From Ecdyonurus torrentis (Eukaryota; Arthropoda; Insecta; Ephemeroptera; Heptageniidae): DNA of 64,000 nt. The position numbers and the translations under genes are program-made. The notes below the pieces were generated by a model. The model did not search any database. It had not been told where the DNA came from and saw only the letters and a program-made list of their open reading frames with translations. Shown here piece after piece: positions 8,356 to 21,379 of the stretch; the stretch's first letter is position 1, and every line of letters begins with the position of its first letter. Where the stretch lies: positions 2,728,001 to 2,792,000 of the forward strand of contig OX439129.1 of the NCBI GenBank assembly GCA_949318235.1. The letters are read 5' to 3'.

Positions 8356-11304
8356 ATGAGTGAAAACTAAAATTGTCAATAACCCAAAAAGTATGCGTCG
8401 GAGCAAAAAAGTTCAAGACATCTTTTTTGTAAAGAATTGAAAAAGCTATGTTTTGAATTGAATTTGATGTCTGTAGCATTCTTATTTTTGGAGAAATCAT
8501 CAAAACTATTTTTAATTGTGTAAAAAGTATGATTTTTATCATTCAATAACATTTGGTACTTGAAATAGAAACTTTGTTTCATGACTTGGTTTGGCTACAT
8601 AATGAGTGAAAACTAAAATTGTCAATAACCCAAAAAGTATGCGTCGGAGCAAAAATGTTCAAGACATCTTTTTTGTAGAGAATTTAAAAAGCTAGGTTTT
8701 GAATTGAATTTGAAGTCTGTAGCATACTTAGTTTTTGAGAAATCATCAAAACTAGTTTTAATCGTGTAAAAAGTATGATTTTTATCATTCAATAACATTT
8801 GGTTCTTGAAATAGAAACTTTGTTTCATGACTTGGTTTGGCTACATGATGAGTGAAAACTAAAATTGTCAATAACCCAAAAAGTATGCGTCGGAGCAAAA
8901 AAGTTTAAGACATTTTTTTGTAGAGAATTGAAAAAGCTATGTTTTGAGTCAAATTTAAAGTCAGTAGCATTCTTAGTTTTTGAGAAATCATCAAAACTAG
9001 TTTTAATCGTGTAAAAAGTATGATTTTTATCATTCAATAACATTTGGTTCTTGAAATAGAAACTTTGTTTCATGACTTGGTTTGGCTACATGATAAGTGA
9101 AAACTATAATTGTCAATAACCTAAAAAGTATGCGTCGGAGCAAAAAAGTTTAATACATCTTTTTTGTAGAGAATTAAAAAAGCTATGTTATAAGTTAAAT
9201 TTTAAGTCAGTAGCATTCTTAGTGTTTGAGAAATCATCAAAAGTAGTTTTAATCGTGTAAAAAGTATGATTTTCATCATTCAATAACATTTGGTTCTTGA
9301 AATAGAAACTTTGTTTCATGACTTGGTTTGGCTACATGATGAGTGAAAACTAAAATTGTCAATAACCCAAAAAGTATGCGTCGGAGCAAAAAAGTTCAAG
9401 ACATCTTTTTTGTAAAGAATTGAAAAAGCTATGTTTTGAATTGAATTTGATGTCTGTAGCATTCTTATTTTTGGAGAAATCATCAAAACTAGTTTTAATC
9501 GTGTAAAAAGTATGATTTTTATCATTCAATAACATTTGGTTCTTGAAATAGAAACTTTGTTTCATGACTTGGTTTGGCTACATGATGAGTGAAAACTAAA
9601 ATTGTCAATAACCCAAAAAGTATGCGTCGGAGCAAAAAAGTTTAAGACATTTTTTTGTAGAGAATTGAAAAAGCTATGTTTTGAGTCAAATTTAAAGTCA
9701 GTAGCATTCTTAGTTTTTGAGAAATCATCAAAACTAGTTTTAATCGTGTAAAAAGTATGATTTTTATCATTCAATAACATTTGGTTCTTGAAATAGAAAC
9801 TTTGTTTCATGACTTGGTTTGGCTACATGATAAGTGAAAACTATAATTGTCAATAACCTAAAAAGTATGCGTCGGAGCAAAAAAGTTTAATACATCTTTT
9901 TTGTAGAGAATTAAAAAAGCTATGTTATAAGTTAAATTTTAAGTCAGTAGCATTCTTAGGTTTTGAGAAATCATCAAAACTAGTTTTAATCGTGTAAAAA
10001 GTATGATTTTTATCATTCAATAACATTTGGTTCTTGAAATAGAAACTTTGTTTCATGACTTGGTTTGGCTACATGATGAGTGAAAACTAAAATTGTCAAT
10101 AACCCAAAAAGTATGCGTCGGAGCAAAAAAGTTCAAGACATCTTTTTTGTAAAGAATTGAAAAAGCTATGTTTTGAATTGAATTTGATGTCTGTAGCATT
10201 CTTATTTTTGGAGAAATCATCAAAACTATTTTTAATTGTGTAAAAAGTATGATTTTTATCATTCAATTACATTTGGTACTTGAAATAGAAACTTTGTTTC
10301 ATGACTTGGTTTGGCTACATAATGAGTGAAAACTAAAATTGTCAATAACCCAAAAAGTATGCGTCGGAGCAAAAATGTTCAAGACATCTTTTTTGTAGAG
10401 AATTGAAAAAGCTAGGTTTTGAATTGAATTTGAAGTCTGTAGCATACTTAGTTTTTGAGAAATCATCAAAACTAGTTTTAATCGTGTAAAAAGTATGATT
10501 TTTATCATTCAATAACATTTGGTTCTTGAAATAGAAACTTTGTTTCATGACTTGGTTTGGCTACATGATGAGTGAAAACTAAAATTGTCAATAACCCAAA
10601 AAGTATGCGTCGGAGCAAAAAAGTTTAAGACATTTTTTTGTAGAGAATTGAAAAAGCTATGTTTTGAGTCAAATTTAAAGTCAGTAGCATTCTTAGTTTT
10701 TGAGAAATCATCAAAACTAGTTTTAATCGTGTAAAAAGTATGATTTTTATCATTCAATAACATTTGGTTCTTGAAATAGAAACTTTGTTTCATGACTTGG
10801 TTTGGCTACATGATAAGTGAAAACTATAATTGTCAATAACCTAAAAAGTATGCGTCGGAGCAAAAAAGTTTAATACATCTTTTTTGTAGAGAATTAAAAA
10901 AGCTATGTTATAAGTTAAATTTTAAGTCAGTAGCATTCTTAGTGTTTGAGAAATCATCAAAAGTAGTTTTAATCGTGTAAAAAGTATGATTTTCATCATT
11001 CAATAACATTTGGTTCTTGAAATAGAAACTTTGTTTCATGACTTGGTTTGGCTACATGATGAGTGAAAACTAAAATTGTCAATAACCCAAAAAGTATGCG
11101 TCGGAGCAAAAAAGTTCAAGACATCTTTTTTGTAAAGAATTGAAAAAGCTATGTTTTGAATTGAATTTGATGTCTGTAGCATTCTTATTTTTGGAGAAAT
11201 CATCAAAACTAGTTTTAATCGTGTAAAAAGTATGATTTTTATCATTCAATAACATTTGGTTCTTGAAATAGAAACTTTGTTTCATGACTTGGTTTGGCTA
11301 CATG
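8356..11304. repeat. Dodecamer HOR, 2949 bp, copy 1 (heptamer plus pentamer)
   Basis: Heptamer: 8356 A', 8602 D, 8848 B, 9093 Ct, 9339 A, 9585 B, 9830 Cg (1720 bp). Pentamer: 10076 A' (attcaattac), 10322 D, 10568 B, 10813 Ct, 11059 A, lacking the final B-C. Ct copies here carry gattttcatcattc, a form confined to about 9-15 kb. The missing B-C pair is explained by a two-monomer unequal exchange. Confidence 0.9.
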
Positions 11305-14253
11305 ATGAGTGAAAACTAAAATTGTCAATAACCCAAAAAGTATGCGTCGGAGCAAAAAAGTTCAAGACATCTTTTTTGTAAAGAATTGAAAAAGCTATGT
11401 TTTGAATTGAATTTGATGTCTGTAGCATTCTTATTTTTGGAGAAATCATCAAAACTATTTTTAATTGTGTAAAAAGTATGATTTTTATCATTCAATAACA
11501 TTTGGTACTTGAAATAGAAACTTTGTTTCATGACTTGGTTTGGCTACATAATGAGTGAAAACTAAAATTGTCAATAACCCAAAAAGTATGCGTCGGAGCA
11601 AAAATGTTCAAGACATCTTTTTTGTAGAGAATTTAAAAAGCTAGGTTTTGAATTGAATTTGAAGTCTGTAGCATACTTAGTTTTTGAGAAATCATCAAAA
11701 CTAGTTTTAATCGTGTAAAAAGTATGATTTTTATCATTCAATAACATTTGGTTCTTGAAATAGAAACTTTGTTTCATGACTTGGTTTGGCTACATGATGA
11801 GTGAAAACTAAAATTGTCAATAACCCAAAAAGTATGCGTCGGAGCAAAAAAGTTTAAGACATTTTTTTGTAGAGAATTGAAAAAGCTATGTTTTGAGTCA
11901 AATTTAAAGTCAGTAGCATTCTTAGTTTTTGAGAAATCATCAAAACTAGTTTTAATCGTGTAAAAAGTATGATTTTTATCATTCAATAACATTTGGTTCT
12001 TGAAATAGAAACTTTGTTTCATGACTTGGTTTGGCTACATGATAAGTGAAAACTATAATTGTCAATAACCTAAAAAGTATGCGTCGGAGCAAAAAAGTTT
12101 AATACATCTTTTTTGTAGAGAATTAAAAAAGCTATGTTATAAGTTAAATTTTAAGTCAGTAGCATTCTTAGTGTTTGAGAAATCATCAAAAGTAGTTTTA
12201 ATCGTGTAAAAAGTATGATTTTCATCATTCAATAACATTTGGTTCTTGAAATAGAAACTTTGTTTCATGACTTGGTTTGGCTACATGATGAGTGAAAACT
12301 AAAATTGTCAATAACCCAAAAAGTATGCGTCGGAGCAAAAAAGTTCAAGACATCTTTTTTGTAAAGAATTGAAAAAGCTATGTTTTGAATTGAATTTGAT
12401 GTCTGTAGCATTCTTATTTTTGGAGAAATCATCAAAACTAGTTTTAATCGTGTAAAAAGTATGATTTTTATCATTCAATAACATTTGGTTCTTGAAATAG
12501 AAACTTTGTTTCATGACTTGGTTTGGCTACATGATGAGTGAAAACTAAAATTGTCAATAACCCAAAAAGTATGCGTCGGAGCAAAAAAGTTTAAGACATT
12601 TTTTTGTAGAGAATTGAAAAAGCTATGTTTTGAGTCAAATTTAAAGTCAGTAGCATTCTTAGTTTTTGAGAAATCATCAAAACTAGTTTTAATCGTGTAA
12701 AAAGTATGATTTTTATCATTCAATAACATTTGGTTCTTGAAATAGAAACTTTGTTTCATGACTTGGTTTGGCTACATGATAAGTGAAAACTATAATTGTC
12801 AATAACCTAAAAAGTATGCGTCGGAGCAAAAAAGTTTAATACATCTTTTTTGTAGAGAATTAAAAAAGCTATGTTATAAGTTAAATTTTAAGTCAGTAGC
12901 ATTCTTAGGTTTTGAGAAATCATCAAAACTAGTTTTAATCGTGTAAAAAGTATGATTTTTATCATTCAATAACATTTGGTTCTTGAAATAGAAACTTTGT
13001 TTCATGACTTGGTTTGGCTACATGATGAGTGAAAACTAAAATTGTCAATAACCCAAAAAGTATGCGTCGGAGCAAAAAAGTTCAAGACATCTTTTTTGTA
13101 AAGAATTGAAAAAGCTATGTTTTGAATTGAATTTGATGTCTGTAGCATTCTTATTTTTGGAGAAATCATCAAAACTATTTTTAATTGTGTAAAAAGTATG
13201 ATTTTTATCATTCAATTACATTTGGTACTTGAAATAGAAACTTTGTTTCATGACTTGGTTTGGCTACATAATGAGTGAAAACTAAAATTGTCAATAACCC
13301 AAAAAGTATGCGTCGGAGCAAAAATGTTCAAGACATCTTTTTTGTAGAGAATTGAAAAAGCTAGGTTTTGAATTGAATTTGAAGTCTGTAGCATACTTAG
13401 TTTTTGAGAAATCATCAAAACTAGTTTTAATCGTGTAAAAAGTATGATTTTTATCATTCAATAACATTTGGTTCTTGAAATAGAAACTTTGTTTCATGAC
13501 TTGGTTTGGCTACATGATGAGTGAAAACTAAAATTGTCAATAACCCAAAAAGTATGCGTCGGAGCAAAAAAGTTTAAGACATTTTTTTGTAGAGAATTGA
13601 AAAAGCTATGTTTTGAGTCAAATTTAAAGTCAGTAGCATTCTTAGTTTTTGAGAAATCATCAAAACTAGTTTTAATCGTGTAAAAAGTATGATTTTTATC
13701 ATTCAATAACATTTGGTTCTTGAAATAGAAACTTTGTTTCATGACTTGGTTTGGCTACATGATAAGTGAAAACTATAATTGTCAATAACCTAAAAAGTAT
13801 GCGTCGGAGCAAAAAAGTTTAATACATCTTTTTTGTAGAGAATTAAAAAAGCTATGTTATAAGTTAAATTTTAAGTCAGTAGCATTCTTAGTGTTTGAGA
13901 AATCATCAAAAGTAGTTTTAATCGTGTAAAAAGTATGATTTTCATCATTCAATAACATTTGGTTCTTGAAATAGAAACTTTGTTTCATGACTTGGTTTGG
14001 CTACATGATGAGTGAAAACTAAAATTGTCAATAACCCAAAAAGTATGCGTCGGAGCAAAAAAGTTCAAGACATCTTTTTTGTAAAGAATTGAAAAAGCTA
14101 TGTTTTGAATTGAATTTGATGTCTGTAGCATTCTTATTTTTGGAGAAATCATCAAAACTAGTTTTAATCGTGTAAAAAGTATGATTTTTATCATTCAATA
14201 ACATTTGGTTCTTGAAATAGAAACTTTGTTTCATGACTTGGTTTGGCTACATG
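11305..14253. repeat. Dodecamer HOR, 2949 bp, copy 2
   Basis: 11305 A', 11551 D (tttaaaaagctagg form), 11797 B, 12042 Ct, 12288 A, 12534 B, 12779 Cg, 13025 A' (attcaattac), 13271 D, 13517 B, 13762 Ct, 14008 A. It matches copy 1 monomer by monomer, including alternation of the two D forms and the rare attcaattac. Unlike copy 1, the sequence continues with B-C, so 13025-14744 is a complete heptamer. Confidence 0.9.
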
Positions 14254-16218
14254 ATGAGTGAAAACTAAAATTGTCAATAACCCAAAAAGTATGCGTCGGA
14301 GCAAAAAAGTTTAAGACATTTTTTTGTAGAGAATTGAAAAAGCTATGTTTTGAGTCAAATTTAAAGTCAGTAGCATTCTTAGTTTTTGAGAAATCATCAA
14401 AACTAGTTTTAATCGTGTAAAAAGTATGATTTTTATCATTCAATAACATTTGGTTCTTGAAATAGAAACTTTGTTTCATGACTTGGTTTGGCTACATGAT
14501 AAGTGAAAACTATAATTGTCAATAACCTAAAAAGTATGCGTCGGAGCAAAAAAGTTTAATACATCTTTTTTGTAGAGAATTAAAAAAGCTATGTTATAAG
14601 TTAAATTTTAAGTCAGTAGCATTCTTAGGTTTTGAGAAATCATCAAAACTAGTTTTAATCGTGTAAAAAGTATGATTTTTATCATTCAATAACATTTGGT
14701 TCTTGAAATAGAAACTTTGTTTCATGACTTGGTTTGGCTACATGATGAGTGAAAACTAAAATTGTCAATAACCCAAAAAGTATGCGTCGGAGCAAAAAAG
14801 TTCAAGACATCTTTTTTGTAAAGAATTGAAAAAGCTATGTTTTGAATTGAATTTGATGTCTGTAGCATTCTTATTTTTGGAGAAATCATCAAAACTATTT
14901 TTAATTGTGTAAAAAGTATGATTTTTATCATTCAATTACATTTGGTACTTGAAATAGAAACTTTGTTTCATGACTTGGTTTGGCTACATAATGAGTGAAA
15001 ACTAAAATTGTCAATAACCCAAAAAGTATGCGTCGGAGCAAAAATGTTCAAGACATCTTTTTTGTAGAGAATTGAAAAAGCTAGGTTTTGAATTGAATTT
15101 GAAGTCTGTAGCATACTTAGTTTTTGAGAAATCATCAAAACTAGTTTTAATCGTGTAAAAAGTATGATTTTTATCATTCAATAACATTTGGTTCTTGAAA
15201 TAGAAACTTTGTTTCATGACTTGGTTTGGCTACATGATGAGTGAAAACTAAAATTGTCAATAACCCAAAAAGTATGCGTCGGAGCAAAAAAGTTTAAGAC
15301 ATTTTTTTGTAGAGAATTGAAAAAGCTATGTTTTGAGTCAAATTTAAAGTCAGTAGCATTCTTAGTGTTTGAGAAATCATCAAAAGTAGTTTTAATCGTG
15401 TAAAAAGTATGATTTTCATCATTCAATAACATTTGGTTCTTGAAATAGAAACTTTGTTTCATGACTTGGTTTGGCTACATGATGAGTGAAAACTAAAATT
15501 GTCAATAACCCAAAAAGTATGCGTCGGAGCAAAAAAGTTCAAGACATCTTTTTTGTAAAGAATTGAAAAAGCTATGTTTTGAATTGAATTTGATGTCTGT
15601 AGCATTCTTATTTTTGGAGAAATCATCAAAACTAGTTTTAATCGTGTAAAAAGTATGATTTTTATCATTCAATAACATTTGGTTCTTGAAATAGAAACTT
15701 TGTTTCATGACTTGGTTTGGCTACATGATGAGTGAAAACTAAAATTGTCAATAACCCAAAAAGTATGCGTCGGAGCAAAAAAGTTTAAGACATTTTTTTG
15801 TAGAGAATTGAAAAAGCTATGTTTTGAGTCAAATTTAAAGTCAGTAGCATTCTTAGTTTTTGAGAAATCATCAAAACTAGTTTTAATCGTGTAAAAAGTA
15901 TGATTTTTATCATTCAATAACATTTGGTTCTTGAAATAGAAACTTTGTTTCATGACTTGGTTTGGCTACATGATAAGTGAAAACTATAATTGTCAATAAC
16001 CTAAAAAGTATGCGTCGGAGCAAAAAAGTTTAATACATCTTTTTTGTAGAGAATTAAAAAAGCTATGTTATAAGTTAAATTTTAAGTCAGTAGCATTCTT
16101 AGGTTTTGAGAAATCATCAAAACTAGTTTTAATCGTGTAAAAAGTATGATTTTTATCATTCAATAACATTCGGTTCTTGAAATAGAAACTTTGTTTCATG
16201 ACTTGGTTTGGCTACATG
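14254..16218. repeat. End of heptamer domain: B-C, then a six-monomer unit
   Basis: 14254 B and 14499 Cg complete the preceding heptamer. Then 14745 A' (attcaattac), 14991 D, 15237 B/C hybrid, 15482 A, 15728 B, 15973 Cg. The last unit is a heptamer shortened by exactly one monomer through fusion of B and Ct. The Cg at 15973 has cattcggttc, shared only with the C at 19659. Confidence 0.88.
15237..15481. repeat. Fusion monomer: B-type 5' half, Ct-type 3' half
   Basis: Starts as B (tttaagac, short T-tract, gagtcaaatttaaag), then switches to the Ct signature (tagtgtttgag, aaagtagtt, gattttcatcattc). In sibling heptamers these signatures sit in two consecutive monomers (for example 13517 B and 13762 Ct). 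Joining them in one unit removed exactly one repeat. The crossover lies within the identical stretch cagtagcattcttag (about m114-m132). Confidence 0.9.
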
Positions 16219-16710
16219 ATGAGTGAAAACTAAAATTGTCAATAACCCAAAAAGTATGCGTCGGAGCAAAAAAGTTCAAGACATCTTTTTTGTAAAGAAT
16301 TGAAAAAGCTATGTTTTGAATTGAATTTGATGTCTGTAGCATTCTTATTTTTGGAGAAATCATCAAAACTATTTTTAATTGTGTAAAAAGTATGATTTTT
16401 ATCATTCAATAACATTTGGTACTTGAAATAGAAACTTTGTTTCATGACTTGGTTTGGCTACATAATGAGTGAAAACTAAAATTGTCAATAACCCAAAAAG
16501 TATGCGTCGGAGCAAAAATGTTCAAGACATCTTTTTTGTAGAGAATTGAAAAAGCTAGGTTTTGAATTGAATTTGAAGTCTGTAGCATACTTAGTTTTTG
16601 AGAAATCATCAAAACTAGTTTTCATCGTGTAAAAAGTATGATTTTTATCATTCAATAACATTTGGTTCTTGAAATAGAAACTTTGTTTCATGACTTGGTT
16701 TGGCTACATG

Positions 16711-16956
16711 ATGAGTGAAAACTAAAATTGTCAATAACCCAAAAAGTATGCGTCGGAGCAAAAAAGTTCAAGACATCTTTTTTGTAAAGAATTGAAAAAG
16801 CTATGTTTTGAGTCAAATTTTAAGTCAGTAGCATTCTTAGTTTTTGAGAAATCATCAAAACTAGTTTTAATCGTGTAAAAAGTATGATTTTTATCATTCA
16901 ATAACATTTGGTTCTTGAAATAGAAACTTTGTTTCATGACTTGGTTTGGCTACATG
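16711..16956. repeat. Type F monomer (246 bp)
   Basis: A-type 5' half (ttcaagac, full T-tract, gtaaag), then gagtcaaattttaag, with one T where B has A, then the B-type 3' end. Copies: 20889, 32192, 34648, 36613, 40542, 43981, 44227, 52333. The related F' is 245 bp with the B-type 5' half and the same attttaag: 21135, 32438, 34894, 36859, 38332, 40788, 44473, 46684, 46929, 49140, 49385, 52579. F and F' are usually adjacent. Confidence 0.87.
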
Positions 16957-17202
16957 ATGAGTGAAAACTAAAATTGTCAATAACCCAAAAAGTATGCGTC
17001 GGAGCAAAAAAGTTCAAGACATCTTTTTTGTAAAGAATTGAAAAAGCTATGTTTTGAGTCAAATTTAAAGTCAGTAGCATTCTTAGTTTTTGAGAAATCA
17101 TCAAAACTAGTTTTAATCGTGTAAAAATTATGATTTTTATCATTCAATAACATTTGGTTCTTGAAATAGAAACTTTGTTTCATGACTTGGTTTGGCTACA
17201 TG
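16957..17202. repeat. Type G monomer (246 bp), A/B hybrid
   Basis: A-type 5' half (ttcaagac, gtaaag), B-type gagtcaaatttaaag, and aaaaattatg in place of aaaaagtatg. Copies at 21380 and 52824. The one at 38086 has the same architecture but keeps aaaaagtatg, so it may be an independent exchange. Confidence 0.84.
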
Positions 17203-17448
17203 ATAAGTGAAAACTATAATTGTCAATAACCTAAAAAGTATGCGTCGGAGCAAAAAAGTTTAATACATCTTTTTTGTAGAGAATTAAAAAAGCTATGTTA
17301 TAAGTTAAATTTTAAGTCAGTAGCATTCTTAGTTTTTGAGAAATCATCAAAACTAGTTTTAATCGTGTAAAAAGTATGATTTTTATCATTCAATAACATT
17401 TGGTTCTTGAAATAGAAACTTTGTTTCATGACTTGGTTTGGCTACATG

Positions 17449-18922
17449 ATGAGTGAAAACTAAAATTGTCAATAACCCAAAAAGTATGCGTCGGAGCAAA
17501 AAAGTTCAAGACATCTTTTTTGTAAAGAATTGAAAAAGCTATGTTTTGAATTGAATTTGATGTCTGTAGCATTCTTATTTTTGGAGAAATCATCAAAACT
17601 AGTTTTAATCGTGTAAAAAGTATGATTTTTATCATTCAATAACATTTGGTTCTTGAAATAGATACTTTGTTTCATGACTTGGTTTGGCTACATGATGAGT
17701 GAAAACTAAAATTGTCAATAACCCAAAAAGTATGCGTCGGAGCAAAAAAGTTTAAGACATTTTTTTGTAGAGAATTGAAAAAGCTATGTTTTGAGTCAAA
17801 TTTAAAGTCAGTAGCATTCTTAGTTTTTGAGAAATCATCAAAACTAGTTTTAATCGTGTAAAAATTATGATTTTTATCATTCAATAACATTTGGTTCTTG
17901 AAATAGAAACTTTGTTTCATGACTTGGTTTGGCTACATGATAAGTGAAAACTATAATTGTCAATAACCTAAAAAGTATGCGTCGGAGCAAAAAAGTTTAA
18001 TACATCTTTTTTGTAGAGAATTAAAAAAGCTATGTTATAAGTTAAATTTTAAGTCAGTAGCATTCTTAGTTTTTGAGAAATCATCAAAACTAGTTTTAAT
18101 CGTGTAAAAAGTATGATTTTTATCATTCAATAACATTTGGTTCTTGAAATAGAAACTTTGTTTCATGACTTGGTTTGGCTACATGATGAGTGAAAACTAA
18201 AATTGTCAATAACCCAAAAAGTATGCGTCGGAGCAAAAAAGTTCAAGACATCTTTTTTGTAAAGAATTGAAAAAGCTATGTTTTGAATTGAATTTGATGT
18301 CTGTAGCATTCTTATTTTTGGAGAAATCATCAAAACTAGTTTTAATCGTGTAAAAAGTATGATTTTTATCATTCAATAACATTTGGTTCTTGAAATAGAT
18401 ACTTTGTTTCATGACTTGGTTTGGCTACATGATGAGTGAAAACTAAAATTGTCAATAACCCAAAAAGTATGCGTCGGAGCAAAAAAGTTTAAGACATTTT
18501 TTTGTAGAGAATTGAAAAAGCTATGTTTTGAGTCAAATTTAAAGTCAGTAGCATTCTTAGTTTTTGAGAAATCATCAAAACTAGTTTTAATCGTGTAAAA
18601 AGTATGATTTTTATCATTCAATAACATTTGGTTCTTGAAATAGAAACTTTGTTTCATGACTTGGTTTGGCTACATGATAAGTGAAAACTATAATTGTCAA
18701 TAACCTAAAAAGTATGCGTCGGAGCAAAAAAGTTTAATACATCTTTTTTGTAGAGAATTAAAAAAGCTATGTTATAAGTTAAATTTTAAGTCAGTAGCAT
18801 TCTTAGGTTTTGAGAAATCATCAAAACTAGTTTTAATCGTGTAAAAAGTATGATTTTTATCATTCAATAACATTTGGTTCTTGAAATAGAAACTTTGTTT
18901 CATGACTTGGTTTGGCTACATG
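17449..18922. repeat. Two tandem A-B-C trimers, 737 bp each
   Basis: 17449 A (gatac), 17695 B (aaaaattatg), 17940 C0, then 18186 A (gatac), 18432 B (aaaaagtatg), 18677 Cg. Unlike the trimers at 985-2458, the two copies differ at B and C markers, so they are diverged or were assembled from different donors. The second copy is linked to the following A' and hybrid, and matches 21872-23099 at an offset of 3686 bp. Confidence 0.87.
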
Positions 18923-19413
18923 ATGAGTGAAAACTAAAATTGTCAATAACCCAAAAAGTATGCGTCGGAGCAAAAAAGTTCAAGACATCTTTTTTGTAAA
19001 GAATTGAAAAAGCTATGTTTTGAATTGAATTTGATGTCTGTAGCATTCTTATTTTTGGAGAAATCATCAAAACTATTTTTAATTGTGTAAAAAGTATGAT
19101 TTTTATCATTCAATAACATTTGGTACTTGAAATAGAAACTTTGTTTCATGACTTGGTTTGGCTACATAATGAGTGAAAACTAAAATTGTCAATAACCTAA
19201 AAAGTATGCGTCGGAGCAAACAAGTTTAAGACATCTTTTTTGTAGAGAATTAAAAAGGTATGTTATAAGTTAAATTTTAAGTCTGTAGCATACTTAGTTT
19301 TTGAGAAATCATCAAAACTAGTTTTAATCGTGTAAAAAGTATGATTTTTATCATTCAATAACATTTGGTTCTTGAAATAGATACTTTGTTTCATGACTTG
19401 GTTTGGCTACATG
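18923..19413. repeat. A' plus three-part hybrid monomer (D/C/D)
   Basis: 18923 is a standard A'. The 245 bp monomer at 19169 begins after acata with aacct and caaacaagtttaagac, has a C-like centre (gaattaaaaaggtatg, gttataagttaaattttaag), and a D-like end (tctgtagcatac). The one-base loss is in the A-run of the centre. Closely similar monomers are at 22855 and 62654. The caaacaag form weakens the CAAAAAAG/CTTTTTTG dyad. Confidence 0.85.
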
Positions 19414-21379
19414 ATGAGTGAAAACTAAAATTGTCAATAACCCAAAAAGTATGCGTCGGAGCAAAAAAGTTTAAGACATTTTTTTGTAGAGAATTGAAAA
19501 AGCTATGTTTTGAGTCAAATTTAAAGTCAGTAGCATTCTTAGTTTTTGAGAAATCATCAAAACTAGTTTTAATCGTGTAAAAAGTATGATTTTTATCATT
19601 CAATATCATTTGGTTCTTGAAATAGAAACTTTGTTTCATGACTTGGTTTGGCTACATGATAAGTGAAAACTATAATTGTCAATAACCTAAAAAGTATGCG
19701 TCGGAGCAAAAAAGTTGAAGACATCTTTTTTGTAGAGAATTAAAAAAGCTATGTTATAAGTTAAATTTTAAGTCAGTAGCATTCTTAGGTTTTGAGAAAT
19801 CATCAAAACTAGTTTTAATCGTGTAAAAAGTATGATTTTTATCATTCAATAACATTCGGTTCTTGAAATAGAAACTTTGTTTCATGACTTGGTTTGGCTA
19901 CATGATGAGTGAAAACTAAAATTGTCAATAACCCAAAAAGTATGCGTCGGAGCAAAAAAGTTCAAGACATCTTTTTTGTAAAGAATTGAAAAAGCTATGT
20001 TTTGAATTGAATTTGATGTCTGTAGCATTCTTATTTTTGGAGAAATCATCAAAACTATTTTTAATTGTGTAAAAAGTATGATTTTTATCATTCAATAACA
20101 TTTGGTACTTGAAATAGAAACTTTGTTTCATGACTTGGTTTGGCTACATAATGAGTGAAAACTAAAATTGTCAATAACCCAAAAAGTATGCGTCGGAGCA
20201 AAAATGTTCAAGACATCTTTTTTGTAGAGAATTGAAAAAGCTAGGTTTTGAATTGAATTTGAAGTCTGTAGCATACTTAGTTTTTGAGAAATCATCAAAA
20301 CTAGTTTTAATCGTGTAAAAAGTATGATTTTTATCATTCAATAACATTTGGTTCTTGAAATAGAAACTTTGTTTCATGACTTGGTTTGGCTACATGATGA
20401 GTGAAAACTAAAATTGTCAATAACCCAAAAAGTATGCGTCGGAGCAAAAAAGTTCAAGACATCTTTTTTGTAAAGAATTGAAAAAGCTATGTTTTGAATT
20501 GAATTTGATGTCTGTAGCATTCTTATTTTTGGAGAAATCATCAAAACTATTTTTAATTGTGTAAAAAGTATGATTTTTATCATTCAATAACATTTGGTAC
20601 TTGAAATAGAAACTTTGTTTCATGACTTGGTTTGGCTACATAATGAGTGAAAACTAAAATTGTCAATAACCCAAAAAGTATGCGTCGGAGCAAAAATGTT
20701 CAAGACATCTTTTTTGTAGAGAATTGAAAAAGCTAGGTTTTGAATTGAATTTGAAGTCTGTAGCATACTTAGTTTTTGAGAAATCATCAAAACTAGTTTT
20801 AATCGTGTAAAAAGTATGATTTTTATCATTCAATAACATTTGGTTCTTGAAATAGAAACTTTGTTTCATGACTTGGTTTGGCTACATGATGAGTGAAAAC
20901 TAAAATTGTCAATAACCCAAAAAGTATGCGTCGGAGCAAAAAAGTTCAAGACATCTTTTTTGTAAAGAATTGAAAAAGCTATGTTTTGAGTCAAATTTTA
21001 AGTCAGTAGCATTCTTAGTTTTTGAGAAATCATCAAAACTAGTTTTAATCGTGTAAAAAGTATGATTTTTATCATTCAATAACATTTGGTTCTTGAAATA
21101 GAAACTTTGTTTCATGACTTGGTTTGGCTACATGATGAGTGAAAACTAAAATTGTTAATAACCCAAAAAGTATGCGTCGGAGCAAAAAAGTTTAAGACAT
21201 TTTTTTGTAGAGAATTGAAAAAGCTATGTTTTGAGTCAAATTTTAAGTCAGTAGCATTCTTAGTTTTTGAGAAATCATCAAAACTAGTTTTAATCGTGTA
21301 AAAAGTATGATTTTTATCATTCAATAACATTTGGTTCTTGAAATAGAAACTTTGTTTCATGACTTGGTTTGGCTACATG
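19414..21379. repeat. B-C-(A'-D)x2-F-F' block
   Basis: 19414 B (caatatc), 19659 Cc (gaagac, cattcggttc), 19905 A', 20151 D, 20397 A', 20643 D, 20889 F, 21135 F'. The A'-D dimer is present twice in tandem (19905-20396 and 20397-20888, 492 bp each) with no visible difference. F' at 21135 has attgttaataac, a private change. Confidence 0.88.

Larger units (their letters stand above)
16219..17448. repeat. Block A'-D-F-G-C0
   Basis: 16219 A', 16465 D (with tagttttcatcg, seen elsewhere only at 37104), 16711 F, 16957 G, 17203 C0. A related order recurs at 20397-21871 with an extra F'. G to the following A matches the segment from 21380 at an offset of 4423 bp. Confidence 0.86.
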
